DNA from: Haloplanus natans DSM 17983
Lineage (GTDB): Archaea; Halobacteriota; Halobacteria; Halobacteriales; Haloferacaceae
NCBI RefSeq assembly: GCF_000427685.1
Contig: NZ_KE386573.1
Span: 1,224,938-1,288,937 of the forward strand
Reading direction: 5' to 3'
DNA: 64,000 nt
Numbering within the stretch: position 1 is the stretch's first letter; every line of letters begins with the position of its first letter. Shown here piece after piece: positions 18,450 to 25,937 of this stretch. Under the pieces are notes generated by a model. That model was not told the origin of the DNA and ran no database searches. It saw only the letters and a program-made list of their open reading frames with translations. The position numbers and the translations under genes are program-made.

Positions 18450-19075
18450 ATCTGACCTTTAGTTCCCGCGAACTCCAGGATCTGGCCATCGCGTGGGTCG
18501 CCCTCGGCGTCGCCTTCGCCATCTTCTTCGCCGGCGGCGGGAGCCGCGCCCTCTCCATGCTCGCCGACCGAGGGATCGTCGGCCCGCTTCTCGTCTCCTT
18601 GGTCACCGCCGGCCTCGGCTTTCTCCTGCACGAACTCGCACACAAGGTCATCGCGGTCCGGTTCGACCAGATCGCCGAGTTTCGCGCCGACTACGGCATG
18701 CTCTTTCTGGCCGTCATGAGCGCGCTGGTCGGCTTCCTCTTTGCTGCGCCCGGCGCCGTCCACCACCGCGGGCGCCTCACGGAGCGCGAACACGGCCTGA
18801 TCGCGCTCGCCGGCCCGGCGGTGAACGGCCTTCTCGCCCTCGTGTTCGCGCCGATCTACGTCGCCGGCGTCCTCGTCGGGTCGCCGCTGCTCTCCCTGGT
18901 CGGCGGGCGGGGCGTCGCCATCAACCTCTTTTTGGCGGCGTTCAACCTCGTCCCGTTCGGGGCGCTCGACGGGAAGACCGTCCTCGACTGGAGCAAAGCG
19001 GTGTTCGTCCTGACGTTCGTCCCCGCGGCTGCAATCACGGTGTTCGTGGTGTTCGTACTGGGCATCGGCTTTTAA
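18446..19075 (+). CDS. Site-2-protease-like M50 zinc metalloprotease
   Basis: The 209-residue integral membrane protein begins at a GTG overlapping the TraB stop (GTGA). It carries the HExxH zinc motif as HELAHK (His62, Glu63, His66) inside a membrane helix and the second M50 motif as NLVPFGALDG near residue 180, where the Asp is the third ligand. About six hydrophobic segments are visible. Such proteases cut membrane-bound substrates within the bilayer, typically anti-sigma or regulatory proteins. No PDZ or CBS domain is attached. The coupling to TraB suggests a two-part membrane proteolysis module. Confidence 0.88.
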   Translation: MNLTFSSRELQDLAIAWVALGVAFAIFFAGGGSRALSMLADRGIVGPLLVSLVTAGLGFLLHELAHKVIAVRFDQIAEFRADYGMLFLAVMSALVGFLFAAPGAVHHRGRLTEREHGLIALAGPAVNGLLALVFAPIYVAGVLVGSPLLSLVGGRGVAINLFLAAFNLVPFGALDGKTVLDWSKAVFVLTFVPAAAITVFVVFVLGIGF

Positions 19076-19099
19076 GCCTCGGCGGGCCGTCCCGACACC

Positions 19100-19336
19100 G
19101 TGATCCGTGCCTCGTGGCTGCTGACCGGCCTTTGTTTCCTCCTCCTGGGGCTGTACGGATCGGCCCGCCCCGACGAGTTGGCTCGCTTCACGGAACGGGT
19201 CGATGCGCTCGGGAGCAAACGCGACATCGGTTCCGTCGAACCGACCGATCTGAACGTTCGCCTGACGCGCCTCGTCTCGCTGTTCTCGACGCTCTGTGGG
19301 GTGGCCATCGTCGGCCTCGCGGTCGCACCCGTGTGA
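19100..19336 (+). CDS. Small membrane protein, two hydrophobic segments
   Basis: A 78-residue protein from a GTG start. It has an N-terminal hydrophobic helix (SWLLTGLCFLLLGLYG), a polar middle, and a C-terminal helix (LVSLFSTLCGVAIVGLAV). It starts 24 bases after the site-2-protease gene and could be the third member of that operon. I do not recognise the family. Confidence 0.6.
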   Translation: MIRASWLLTGLCFLLLGLYGSARPDELARFTERVDALGSKRDIGSVEPTDLNVRLTRLVSLFSTLCGVAIVGLAVAPV

Positions 19337-19415
19337 CGCCGCCGACTCACCGAACGACTGTCACCGTCGCCTCGCCCCGTCGGACGGCCACCCCGACTTC
19401 CGAAGCCTTTTGCTG

Positions 19416-19429
19416 ACTGACCGGTCAGT
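19416..19429. promoter_or_regulatory. TetR operator palindrome
   Basis: A perfect 14-base palindrome, ACTGACCGGTCAGT, ends seven bases before the GTG start of the TetR gene. With such a short or absent leader, a bound dimer would sit on the transcription start region. It is the obvious autoregulatory operator of the tetR-MATE operon. Confidence 0.8.
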
Positions 19430-19435
19430 TAGTGT

Positions 19436-20044
19436 GTGACCGGCGACTCGCCCTCCACTTCGACCGACGACATCATGTGCGCGACGTATCGCGCCCTCTG
19501 TCGGCACGGCTACGCCGACCTGACGATGCAGGACATCGCCGACGAGTGGGAGAAGAGCAAGCCCGCCCTCCACTACCACTACGACACCAAACGCGGCCTG
19601 CTGCTGGCCTTTCTCGATCATCTCTTCGACTCCTACACCGACCGCGTCGCGGACCCCGAAGACGGGTCGCCGCGGGAGCGACTCCACGCCCTCGTCGCCG
19701 CCGCCCTCGACCCGCCGCGGGCGGATACGACCCGCGAACTCCGGACGGCGCTGTTCGAGGTCAAGGCCCAGGCCCCCCACGACGACGCCTTCCGCGAGCG
19801 ACTGGAGCGGTTCGACCGGTATCTCCACGACGAAATTCGTGGCGTCGTCGGTTCGGGCGTCGAATCCGGTGCGTTCCGCGCCGACGTGGACCCCGACGAA
19901 ACGGCGACGTTGCTCGTTACCCTCGTCAACGGCGCCCACTCCCGACGGATCGTCCTCGGCGACGACGCGGGCGTGCCCGAGGCGATCCGGTCGTTCGTCG
20001 CCGACCGACTCGTCGCCAACCGAGGGGCGCCGACCGACAGATGA
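19436..20044 (+). CDS. TetR/AcrR-family transcriptional regulator
   Basis: A 202-residue repressor. Its N-terminal helix-turn-helix reads DIMCATYRALCRHGYADLTM then QDIADEWEKSKPALHYHYDT, the canonical TetR pattern with the HYHY recognition end. The rest is the helical ligand-binding and dimerisation domain. It starts with GTG, overlaps the MATE gene by four bases (ATGA) and has a 14-base palindrome just upstream, so it very probably represses itself and the exporter until an inducer binds. Confidence 0.92.
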   Translation: MTGDSPSTSTDDIMCATYRALCRHGYADLTMQDIADEWEKSKPALHYHYDTKRGLLLAFLDHLFDSYTDRVADPEDGSPRERLHALVAAALDPPRADTTRELRTALFEVKAQAPHDDAFRERLERFDRYLHDEIRGVVGSGVESGAFRADVDPDETATLLVTLVNGAHSRRIVLGDDAGVPEAIRSFVADRLVANRGAPTDR

Positions 20045-21453
20045 AGTTCCCCGACATCTTCAAATCCCGCGACGAGTTCGACCTGACCTCCGGCGACGTG
20101 GGGAAGCCACTCTTCTATCTTTCCCTTCCCATCGTCGTCACCAATCTCCTCCAGACGGCGTACAACCTCGCCGACACCTTCTGGATCGGACAGTACAGCA
20201 CGGACGCTCTCGCCGCGATCAGTTTCGCCTTCCCGATGGTCTTTCTCATCATCTCGCTGGGGATGGGGCTGGCGGTCGCGGGGAGCATCCTCGTCGCCCA
20301 GTATACGGGCGCAGGCGAGGAGGGCGAGGCGGAGTACGCCGCCTCCCAGACCGTCGGTTTCGCGGCTCTCGGCGCCCTCGTCCTCGGCGCCGTCGCCTAT
20401 TTCGTCGTCGGCGACATCCTCGCACTCCTCGGCGCCTCCGAGGACGTCCTCCCCCTCGCGACGGCGTACATGGAGATCATCTCGCTCGGCATCTTCTTCA
20501 TGTTCGGCTTTTTCGTCTTCATTTCGCTCATGCGGGGGTACGGCGACACCATCACGCCGATGCTCGTCATGCTCGGCTCCGTCGCCCTCAACGTCGTCCT
20601 CGATCCCCTGCTCATCTTCGGCTGGTGGATCTTCCCGCGGTGGGGCATCGAGGGCGCCGCCATCGCGACCGTCTTCTCCCGTGGTCTCGCGCTCGTCGTC
20701 GGCCTCTGGATCATGCTCTCGGGACGGCGCGGCGTCCGCATCCGTCCTCGAGATATCGTCCCCGACCCCGAGTACGGACGCCGCCTCCTCCGCATCGGCG
20801 TGCCCGCATCCGTCGAGGGGACGGGCCAGGCCGTCGCCATCAACCTCCTCATGTTCATCGTCGGCACCTTCTCGACTCCCGTCGTGGCGGCGTTCGGCAT
20901 CGGCGTTCGCGTGTTCTCGGTCATCTTTCTGCCCGCCATCGCCGTCTCGCGCGGCGTCGAGACGATGGCCGGCCAGAACATCGGCGCCGGGGAACCCGAC
21001 CGGGCGGCGCTGACCGCACGCGTCGCCGCCAAGACGACGTTCGTCGTCCTCGCGGTTGCGGGTGTGTTCACGTTCTTTTTCGCCGACGCCATCGTCTCGC
21101 TTTTCACGAACGACGCCGCCGTCGTGGAGGTGGGTGCGACCTTCCTCCGGTACGTCGCCCCCTCGTTCGGATTCATCGGAATCATGCGCTCGTACAACGG
21201 CGGCTTCCGCGGCGCCGGCCGGACGCTCACCGCCGCCGCCATCGCCGTCTCGATGCTCGGCTTGATCCGCCTCCCCATCGCCTGGGTCGCCTCCGGCTTC
21301 ATGGGCCCTCCCGGCATCTGGCTCTCCTTTTTCGTCTCGAACGTCGTCGGCGCCGTCATCGCCTACGTCTGGTTCCAGCGTGGGGGGTGGCGGTCGGCCG
21401 ACGTGGGTGGATCGCCGGCCGGCGAGGTGTCCGAAGACCCGGCGACCGACTGA
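20041..21453 (+). CDS. MATE-family multidrug/cation antiporter
   Basis: The 470-residue protein has about twelve hydrophobic helices in two MATE repeats (starting with GKPLFYLSLPIVVTNLLQTA and RLLRIGVPASVEGTGQAVAI). The family pattern PMVFLIISLGMGLAVAGSI is in the first repeat and the AVSRGVETMAGQNIGAGEPD segment is in the second. MATE proteins export drugs or toxins in exchange for Na+ or H+. It is translationally coupled to the TetR repressor, which should control it. The substrate is unknown. Confidence 0.92.
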   Translation: MKFPDIFKSRDEFDLTSGDVGKPLFYLSLPIVVTNLLQTAYNLADTFWIGQYSTDALAAISFAFPMVFLIISLGMGLAVAGSILVAQYTGAGEEGEAEYAASQTVGFAALGALVLGAVAYFVVGDILALLGASEDVLPLATAYMEIISLGIFFMFGFFVFISLMRGYGDTITPMLVMLGSVALNVVLDPLLIFGWWIFPRWGIEGAAIATVFSRGLALVVGLWIMLSGRRGVRIRPRDIVPDPEYGRRLLRIGVPASVEGTGQAVAINLLMFIVGTFSTPVVAAFGIGVRVFSVIFLPAIAVSRGVETMAGQNIGAGEPDRAALTARVAAKTTFVVLAVAGVFTFFFADAIVSLFTNDAAVVEVGATFLRYVAPSFGFIGIMRSYNGGFRGAGRTLTAAAIAVSMLGLIRLPIAWVASGFMGPPGIWLSFFVSNVVGAVIAYVWFQRGGWRSADVGGSPAGEVSEDPATD

Positions 21454-21509
21454 CACCGATCGCTGTCCGGGTTCCGGTGAGTCGCCGGACCGTCGTGACG
21501 AACCACCGC

Positions 21510-21531
21510 TACCGGCCGACGACGGCCGGTA
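21510..21531. terminator. Perfect 9-base-pair hairpin after the MATE gene
   Basis: TACCGGCCG (21510-21518), a four-base loop ACGA, and CGGCCGGTA form a perfect stem in the 123-base gap after the MATE stop. It may end the tetR-MATE transcript. Because it is symmetric and lies about 46 bases before the PAC2 start, an operator role is the alternative. Confidence 0.5.
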
Positions 21532-21576
21532 CGGCCCGCGGCAACACCTAAGTGCGCCTTCGGCGTACCTCCGGTC

Positions 21577-22320
21577 ATGTCAACGGATTCGGATAAGGGC
21601 CCGACCTTCAGCATCTCGAACAGTGCCGCCCCGTCCACCACCGTCGTCGCCGGCTTCTCGGCGTTCGGGCTCGCGGGCCTCACGGCCGTCGACTTCCTCG
21701 TCGACCACCTCGAACTGGAGGAGACGGGGCATCTCAGCGCCGAATACCTCCCGTCGATCACGCCGTTCGAATCGGGGCGCCCGCGACACCACTCCCGGTT
21801 TTTCTCGCGTCCGGATCTCGACCTCACCGTCTTCGTCAACGAACTGTTCCTACCGACGCCCGTCGCCGACTCCTTCGCCGACACCCTGCTCACGTGGACC
21901 GACAAACACGATGTCTCGGAGATTCTGGTGCTCTCGGGCATCCCCTACGCTCACGGCCCGGACGAGCACGACACCTTCTACGTCGCCTCCGACGACTACC
22001 GCGAGCGCCGACTCGACGACACCGACATCCAACCGATGGGCCGGGGCTTTCTCGACGGGGTCAACGGCGCATTGATGTACCGCGGCATCGAGTCAAACCT
22101 CCGAACCGCCGTCTTCATCACACCCGTCCACGCGCAGGTGCCGGACGTGCCGGCCGCCATCCGTCTCGTCGAGACGTTCGACCGGGTGTACGACCTCGGC
22201 GTCGACGCCGGCCCCCTCGAGGAGTTCTCCCGGACGGTCGAGCAGTACTACAAGGACCTCGCCGCCCGACTCGAAGCGGTCGACGACCGGCAGATGCCCG
22301 AGGATCGGATGTACATGTAG
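21577..22320 (+). CDS. PAC2-family proteasome assembly chaperone
   Basis: The 247-residue protein matches the PAC2 (COG2047-like) family: TTVVAGFSAFGLAGLTAVDFL at the start of the core, ITPFESGRPRHHSRFF, and the ILVLSGIPYAHGPDEHDTF loop. Archaeal PbaA/PbaB proteins of this family chaperone 20S proteasome assembly. The chain ends Met-Tyr-Met, which fits the HbYX pattern (hydrophobic, Tyr, any residue) used to dock on the proteasome alpha ring. No proteasome gene is adjacent, although cdc48 lies about 6 kb away. It abuts the opposing corA gene with no gap. Confidence 0.85.
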   Translation: MSTDSDKGPTFSISNSAAPSTTVVAGFSAFGLAGLTAVDFLVDHLELEETGHLSAEYLPSITPFESGRPRHHSRFFSRPDLDLTVFVNELFLPTPVADSFADTLLTWTDKHDVSEILVLSGIPYAHGPDEHDTFYVASDDYRERRLDDTDIQPMGRGFLDGVNGALMYRGIESNLRTAVFITPVHAQVPDVPAAIRLVETFDRVYDLGVDAGPLEEFSRTVEQYYKDLAARLEAVDDRQMPEDRMYM

Positions 22321-23313
22321 CTAGAGCCACCCTTCGCTCCGGAAGTACTGGAGCATGGCCGCCGCCGTGACCGCCATCCCGACGAGGACGGCGGGGTAGC
22401 CGAAGCGCCACCCGAGTTCGGGCATGTTGTACGGTCCGCCGCCGAAGTTCATACCGTAGACGCCGACGACGAACGTGAGCGGCAGGATGATAGTCGCGAC
22501 GACGGTCAGGCGCTTCATCACCTCGTTGGTCGACTGCGAGAGCGTGTTGAGGTAGATATCGCGGGCACCGCTCGCCAGATCACGGTACGTCTCGACGAGT
22601 TCGACGTGCTGGACGAGGTGGTCGTACACGTCGCGGTAGTACTTCTCCGTCGACGCAGCCACGTGATCGGCGTCGCCGCGAGCGAGGACGCTCACGGCGT
22701 CGCGGGTGGGCCAGACGATTCGGCGGATCGAGAGCAGTTCGCGACGGAGGCTGTTGAGAATTTCCAGGGTTTCGGTGTCGGGGTCGTCGATGATGCGGTC
22801 CTCGACGGCCTCGATGTCGTGCCCGATTTCGTCGAGGATACTGAAGTACTCGTCGACGATGGCGTCGAGGACGCGATAGGCGGTGAAATCGGCGTTCCGC
22901 CCGAGGAGCCGTGGCTCCTCCCGAGTGATACGATCCCACACCGACCCGACCGCCGGCGTCTCCTCGCCGGTGAGCGTGACGATCCAGTCGTGGCCGAAGA
23001 AGAGTCCGACCGGCTGATCGCGGATCTCCTCCTCGAACGTCGTCTCGCCGCCACGCAGCCGGGCGGTCTTGATCAGGACGAACGCGTGGTCGGGGAACAG
23101 TTCGACCTTCGGACCGACGTTGCTCCGCACGTCCTCGGTTTCGAGCGCGTGGAGGTCGAACGCCGTGCTCAGCCGGTCGAGTTCGGCGTCGGTCACGTTC
23201 GAAGCACGAATCCAGGTCGTCCCGCGCGCCACGCGCGCCTCGCGGAGCGATTCGAGGTCCTCGCTATCGTGGGGTTCCACCGTACCGTCGGTGTAGACGA
23301 GCGTCCGGATCAC
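22321..23313 (-). CDS. corA: CorA-family Mg2+/Co2+ transporter
   Basis: The 330-residue protein has a large N-terminal cytoplasmic domain, a long helix and two C-terminal membrane helices (TVVATIILPLTFVVGVYGMNF and PAVLVGMAVTAAAMLQYF). The signature GMN loop is present in YGMNFGG between the helices. CorA forms a pentameric channel for divalent cations. The start overlaps the stop of the 54-residue membrane protein upstream, so the two form an operon. Confidence 0.93.
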   Translation of the reverse strand: MIRTLVYTDGTVEPHDSEDLESLREARVARGTTWIRASNVTDAELDRLSTAFDLHALETEDVRSNVGPKVELFPDHAFVLIKTARLRGGETTFEEEIRDQPVGLFFGHDWIVTLTGEETPAVGSVWDRITREEPRLLGRNADFTAYRVLDAIVDEYFSILDEIGHDIEAVEDRIIDDPDTETLEILNSLRRELLSIRRIVWPTRDAVSVLARGDADHVAASTEKYYRDVYDHLVQHVELVETYRDLASGARDIYLNTLSQSTNEVMKRLTVVATIILPLTFVVGVYGMNFGGGPYNMPELGWRFGYPAVLVGMAVTAAAMLQYFRSEGWL

Positions 23314-23474
23314 GCGCCCGCCCTCCGGCCCTCGCCGATGGACGCGAGCGTGATGCCGATCATGATCGCCGTGAGCGAGAACGCCCGTCCCGGATAGGCG
23401 ACGAGGACACCGACGACGTAGCCACAGACGCCGGCGACGGTGAGACCGGCGCCGGCGATGAACGTCCGATCCAT
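23310..23474 (-). CDS. 54-residue membrane protein coupled to corA
   Basis: A small protein starting MDRTFIAGAGLTVAG. It has two hydrophobic stretches (AGVCGYVVGVLVAY and FSLTAIMIGITLASIG) and a basic C-terminus (EGRRAGA). The stop overlaps the corA start by four bases. A much longer frame extends upstream across purM, but only this last part lies outside that gene and has sensible composition. Function unknown. Confidence 0.65.
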   Translation of the reverse strand: MDRTFIAGAGLTVAGVCGYVVGVLVAYPGRAFSLTAIMIGITLASIGEGRRAGA

Positions 23475-23618
23475 GTGCCCCGTTCCCACGGCAACAGTCA
23501 AATACCCTCGGCCGTGTCCCGCCACGGTACCGTCCGGATCGATCACGCCCCTGCGTGCCCGTCGACGAGTCCCGACCGATGCGGTGTGCTTTTGCGTTCG
23601 GCCGACGGCGTGTCGCGC

Positions 23619-24602
23619 ATGAACGACGAGGACGACGCGGAGGCCGAGGAACTGACGTACGCGGCGACCGGCGTCGATATTGCGGAGAGCGAGGCGGCGA
23701 CGGCCGCTCTCGTCGGCGCGGTGGGCGAGAACACGGGCGACTACGCCGGTCTCCTCGACATCGGCGACCGCTATCTCGGGCTGGCGACCGACGGCGTCGG
23801 AACGAAACTCCTCGTTGCCGAGGCGCTCGGTGACTACTCCACGGTCGGTATCGACTGCATCGCGATGAACGTCAACGACCTCGTCGCAGCGGGCGTCCGC
23901 CCCATCGCCTTCGTCGACTACCTCGCAATCGACGACCCCGACGAGGGGATCGCCGAAGGGATCGGCGAGGGACTCGCCGAGGGGGCCGAACGCGCGGATA
24001 TCGAACTCGTCGGCGGCGAGACGGCCGTCATGCCCGAAGTCGTCACGGGGCTCGATCTCGCGGGCACCTGTGCCGGCCTCGCGGCGAAGGACGCGCTCTT
24101 TCCCGGGACCGCCGAGGGGGGCGACGCCCTCGTCGGGGTGCCGTCCTCGGGCATCCACTCGAACGGGCTGACGCTTGCGCGGACGGCGGTTACGCGCGAG
24201 GGGGCGTACACCGACCCCTGTCCGTTCGGGGACTACGACACCCTCGGCGAGGCGCTTCTCGAACCGACGCGCATCTACACCGACCTCCTCGACCCGATGC
24301 GGACTCACGGCGTCCACGCGGCGGCCCACGTCACGGGCGGCGGCTGGACCAACCTCGACCGACTGGGTGACTACCGCTACGTGATCGACGATCCGTTCGA
24401 CCCCCAGCCGGTGTTCGACTACGTGCAGGAGGCGGGGAACGTCTCCGACGAGGAGATGCACCGGACGTTCAACATGGGGACGGGCTTCGTCGCCGCACTG
24501 GAGCCGTCGGACGCCGAGGCGCTGGCGGACGCGGTCGACGGCCGGGTGATCGGGCGCGTCGAGGACGGCGACGGCGTCGCGATCCGCGGGTTGGAGTTGT
24601 AA
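23619..24602 (+). CDS. purM: Phosphoribosylformylglycinamidine cyclo-ligase
   Basis: AIR synthetase, step five of de novo purine synthesis (FGAM to AIR with ATP). The 327-residue product shows the PurM core: LATDGVGTKLLVAEALG, CIAMNVNDLVAAGVRPIAFVD, VGGETAVMPEVV and the C-terminal HVTGGGWTNLDRL and NMGTGFVAAL segments. The ATG giving MNDEDDAEAEELTYAATGVD fits the family; 48 upstream in-frame codons overlap the divergent promoter region. It is a solitary gene, converging with the HTH-CBS regulator across a strong hairpin. Confidence 0.95.
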   Translation: MNDEDDAEAEELTYAATGVDIAESEAATAALVGAVGENTGDYAGLLDIGDRYLGLATDGVGTKLLVAEALGDYSTVGIDCIAMNVNDLVAAGVRPIAFVDYLAIDDPDEGIAEGIGEGLAEGAERADIELVGGETAVMPEVVTGLDLAGTCAGLAAKDALFPGTAEGGDALVGVPSSGIHSNGLTLARTAVTREGAYTDPCPFGDYDTLGEALLEPTRIYTDLLDPMRTHGVHAAAHVTGGGWTNLDRLGDYRYVIDDPFDPQPVFDYVQEAGNVSDEEMHRTFNMGTGFVAALEPSDAEALADAVDGRVIGRVEDGDGVAIRGLEL

Positions 24603-24623
24603 ACAGGCGCCCGAACCGATTCC

Positions 24624-24656
24624 GGGACGGGGCGGACACGACGGCGACCCCGTCCC
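24624..24656. terminator. GC-rich hairpin between convergent genes
   Basis: GGGACGGGG (24624-24632) and CCCCGTCCC (24648-24656) form a perfect nine-base-pair stem with a 15-base loop between the ends of purM and the HTH-CBS gene. Its position suits a bidirectional transcription barrier. Confidence 0.5.
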
Positions 24657-24706
24657 GAACGGGGCGTCAGGGCACGACTCGGGCTGGCCGCGGTTTCGGT
24701 GAAAAA

Positions 24707-25246
24707 TCAGGAGAGTTCGGCCGCGATGTCGGCTTCGGTGATGATACCGACGGCTTCGCCGCTCTCGGTCACGATGACGGCCTTGTAGTAGTCCAGCAGA
24801 TTGCTGATCTTGTCGACGGAATCCTCGCGCGAGACGGTGGGGAACTGCTCGCTCATGATCTCGGCGACCGCTTTCTGCCCGACGTTCTCGCCGGCGCGGC
24901 GGATATCGCTGTAACTGATCGAGCCGACGGGGAGCCCGCTCTGCAGGACGGGGAGCTGTGAGAAGGCCGCCTCCTCCATCCGGTGTTCGGCATCGGCGAC
25001 GGAGTCGTCCGGCGCGACGCTGACCAGTCCCTCGTTCATCAGGTCCTCGGCCCGGACGACGCCTCCTTCGGCCTCGTCGAGGGCGGCGACGATGCGCCGC
25101 AGTGTCGACAGGCGCGGGTCGACGTCGCCGCCCTCGATCCGCGCGATCAGTGGCTGCGAGACACCCGCCATTTCGGCGAGCGCGCTCTGTGTCAAATCCA
25201 GCGAGGTCCGCCGCTCCCGCAGATCCTGTGGCGTGGGTAGTTCCAT
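24707..25246 (-). CDS. HTH (XRE) plus CBS-pair regulator
   Basis: The 179-residue protein has an N-terminal XRE-type helix-turn-helix (LRERRTSLDLTQSALAEMAG then VSQPLIARIEGG) and two CBS domains (about residues 60-175: DLMNEGLVSVAPDDSVADAE and AEIMSEQFPTVSREDSVDKI). Archaeal members of this class combine DNA binding with CBS sensing of adenine nucleotides or SAM. A 19-base palindrome covers its own promoter, so it is probably autoregulated; ligand and other targets are unknown. Confidence 0.88.
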   Translation of the reverse strand: MELPTPQDLRERRTSLDLTQSALAEMAGVSQPLIARIEGGDVDPRLSTLRRIVAALDEAEGGVVRAEDLMNEGLVSVAPDDSVADAEHRMEEAAFSQLPVLQSGLPVGSISYSDIRRAGENVGQKAVAEIMSEQFPTVSREDSVDKISNLLDYYKAVIVTESGEAVGIITEADIAAELS

Positions 25247-25252
25247 GTGGTC

Positions 25253-25271
25253 TAATAACTATAGGTTATTA
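25253..25271. promoter_or_regulatory. 19-base palindromic operator over the HTH-CBS promoter
   Basis: TAATAACTATAGGTTATTA is a perfect inverted repeat (seven-base arms, five-base spacer) that ends six bases from the start codon on the minus strand. The AT-rich half (TTTTAATAA on that strand) coincides with the expected TATA position for a leaderless transcript. The encoded XRE protein is the natural ligand. Confidence 0.75.
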
Positions 25272-25409
25272 AAATGGCTTTCGACCGCGATAGCGGCCCG
25301 TGGCGGAGCGGCGACGAGGTAACGGACAGTCGATCTCGAATCGAGCGGGGAGGACCGAGCAGTTCGGGCCCCAAAACTTATGTAAAATCTGACGAGAACT
25401 CTCCGGCGT

Positions 25410-25568
25410 ATGCCCGAGTGCCAGAACTGTGGTGCGTTCGTCACCCGTGATTACGCCCGGGTGTTCACGCCTGACGGCGTGGACGAACCCCGCGTATGCC
25501 CCCGTTGTGAAGATATGGTCCGTGACGGTGCGGACGTCCGTGCCGCTCGCTCTCCACGAAACTCCTGA
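25410..25568 (+). CDS. 52-residue CPxCG-type zinc-finger protein
   Basis: The protein begins MPECQNCGAFVTRDYARVF and carries a second cysteine pair in RVCPRCEDMV, so one zinc is expected from the CxxC...CxxC set. Haloarchaea have many such small zinc-finger proteins; this one resembles a widely conserved type I remember as DUF7563, a name I cannot check here. A TTATGTAAAA element about 30 bases upstream suits a leaderless start. Function unknown; a role in nucleic-acid binding or regulation is usual for the class. Confidence 0.8.
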   Translation: MPECQNCGAFVTRDYARVFTPDGVDEPRVCPRCEDMVRDGADVRAARSPRNS

Positions 25569-25585
25569 TTTCGCCCCGCCTCGAG

Positions 25586-25717
25586 TGGAAGGGGCGGGAT
25601 TCGAACCACGCGAAGCCGTGTGCCGACCGAGAACCGGCCGACTTCCCCGCCGGCCGCCGTCGACCTATGGGGTCGCCCGCGGTCGGCGAAGACGCTCTAC
25701 CACTGAGCCACCCTTCC
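25586..25717 (-). tRNA. tRNA-like gene with large insertion, isotype unassigned
   Basis: On the minus strand the acceptor arms GGAAGGG (25717-25711) and CCCTTCC (25593-25587) pair perfectly, followed by A as discriminator. A normal D arm follows (TGGCTCAGTGGTAGAGC), and the 3' end has a canonical T loop TTCGAAT before CCCGC. Three things are abnormal. The 132-base span is far too long, no loop with U33 and a standard anticodon stem can be drawn, and the 5' T-stem strand reads GCGTGG, which pairs only if one T is bulged out. The interior holds a perfect eight-base-pair stem (25687-25680 with 25629-25622). A TATTAG element lies about 29 bases upstream. It may be an intron-containing tRNA, a decayed tRNA or a tRNA-like small RNA. 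Confidence 0.4.
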
Positions 25718-25907
25718 AGTACACTCGTACGCCGACAAGTCACTAATACGCGTTGGTGGTGCGGCCACGACGCGTCGTACGGGCTGTTGTACGTCCGTTC
25801 GGACGGTAGCCCACGGAAGCGGCGACCGGTGAAACGCCGGTACGACCGGCCGTCTCACAGTGATTATCGTAAGTCACCACCGGTGGTTCGCCAGAACGGG
25901 TCGGCGG

Positions 25908-25930
25908 ACCACCGGTAGACAGTTACAATA
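25908..25930. repeat. Dispersed intergenic repeat, copy 1
   Basis: A 23-base sequence ending ACAGTTACAATA lies just beyond the stop of the 7TM histidine kinase. A second copy with 21 of 23 identical bases is at 50325-50347. Nearby, at about 25875-25890, is a separate CCACCGGTGG palindrome that echoes its left half. Confidence 0.55.
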
Positions 25931-25937
25931 CACACCG

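Noticed and set aside
23310-24461. 383-codon frame antisense to purM
   Set aside because: The frame overlaps the well-supported purM gene for most of its length. GC-rich DNA opens such antisense frames routinely. Only the last 54 codons, outside purM, were kept as a small membrane protein.
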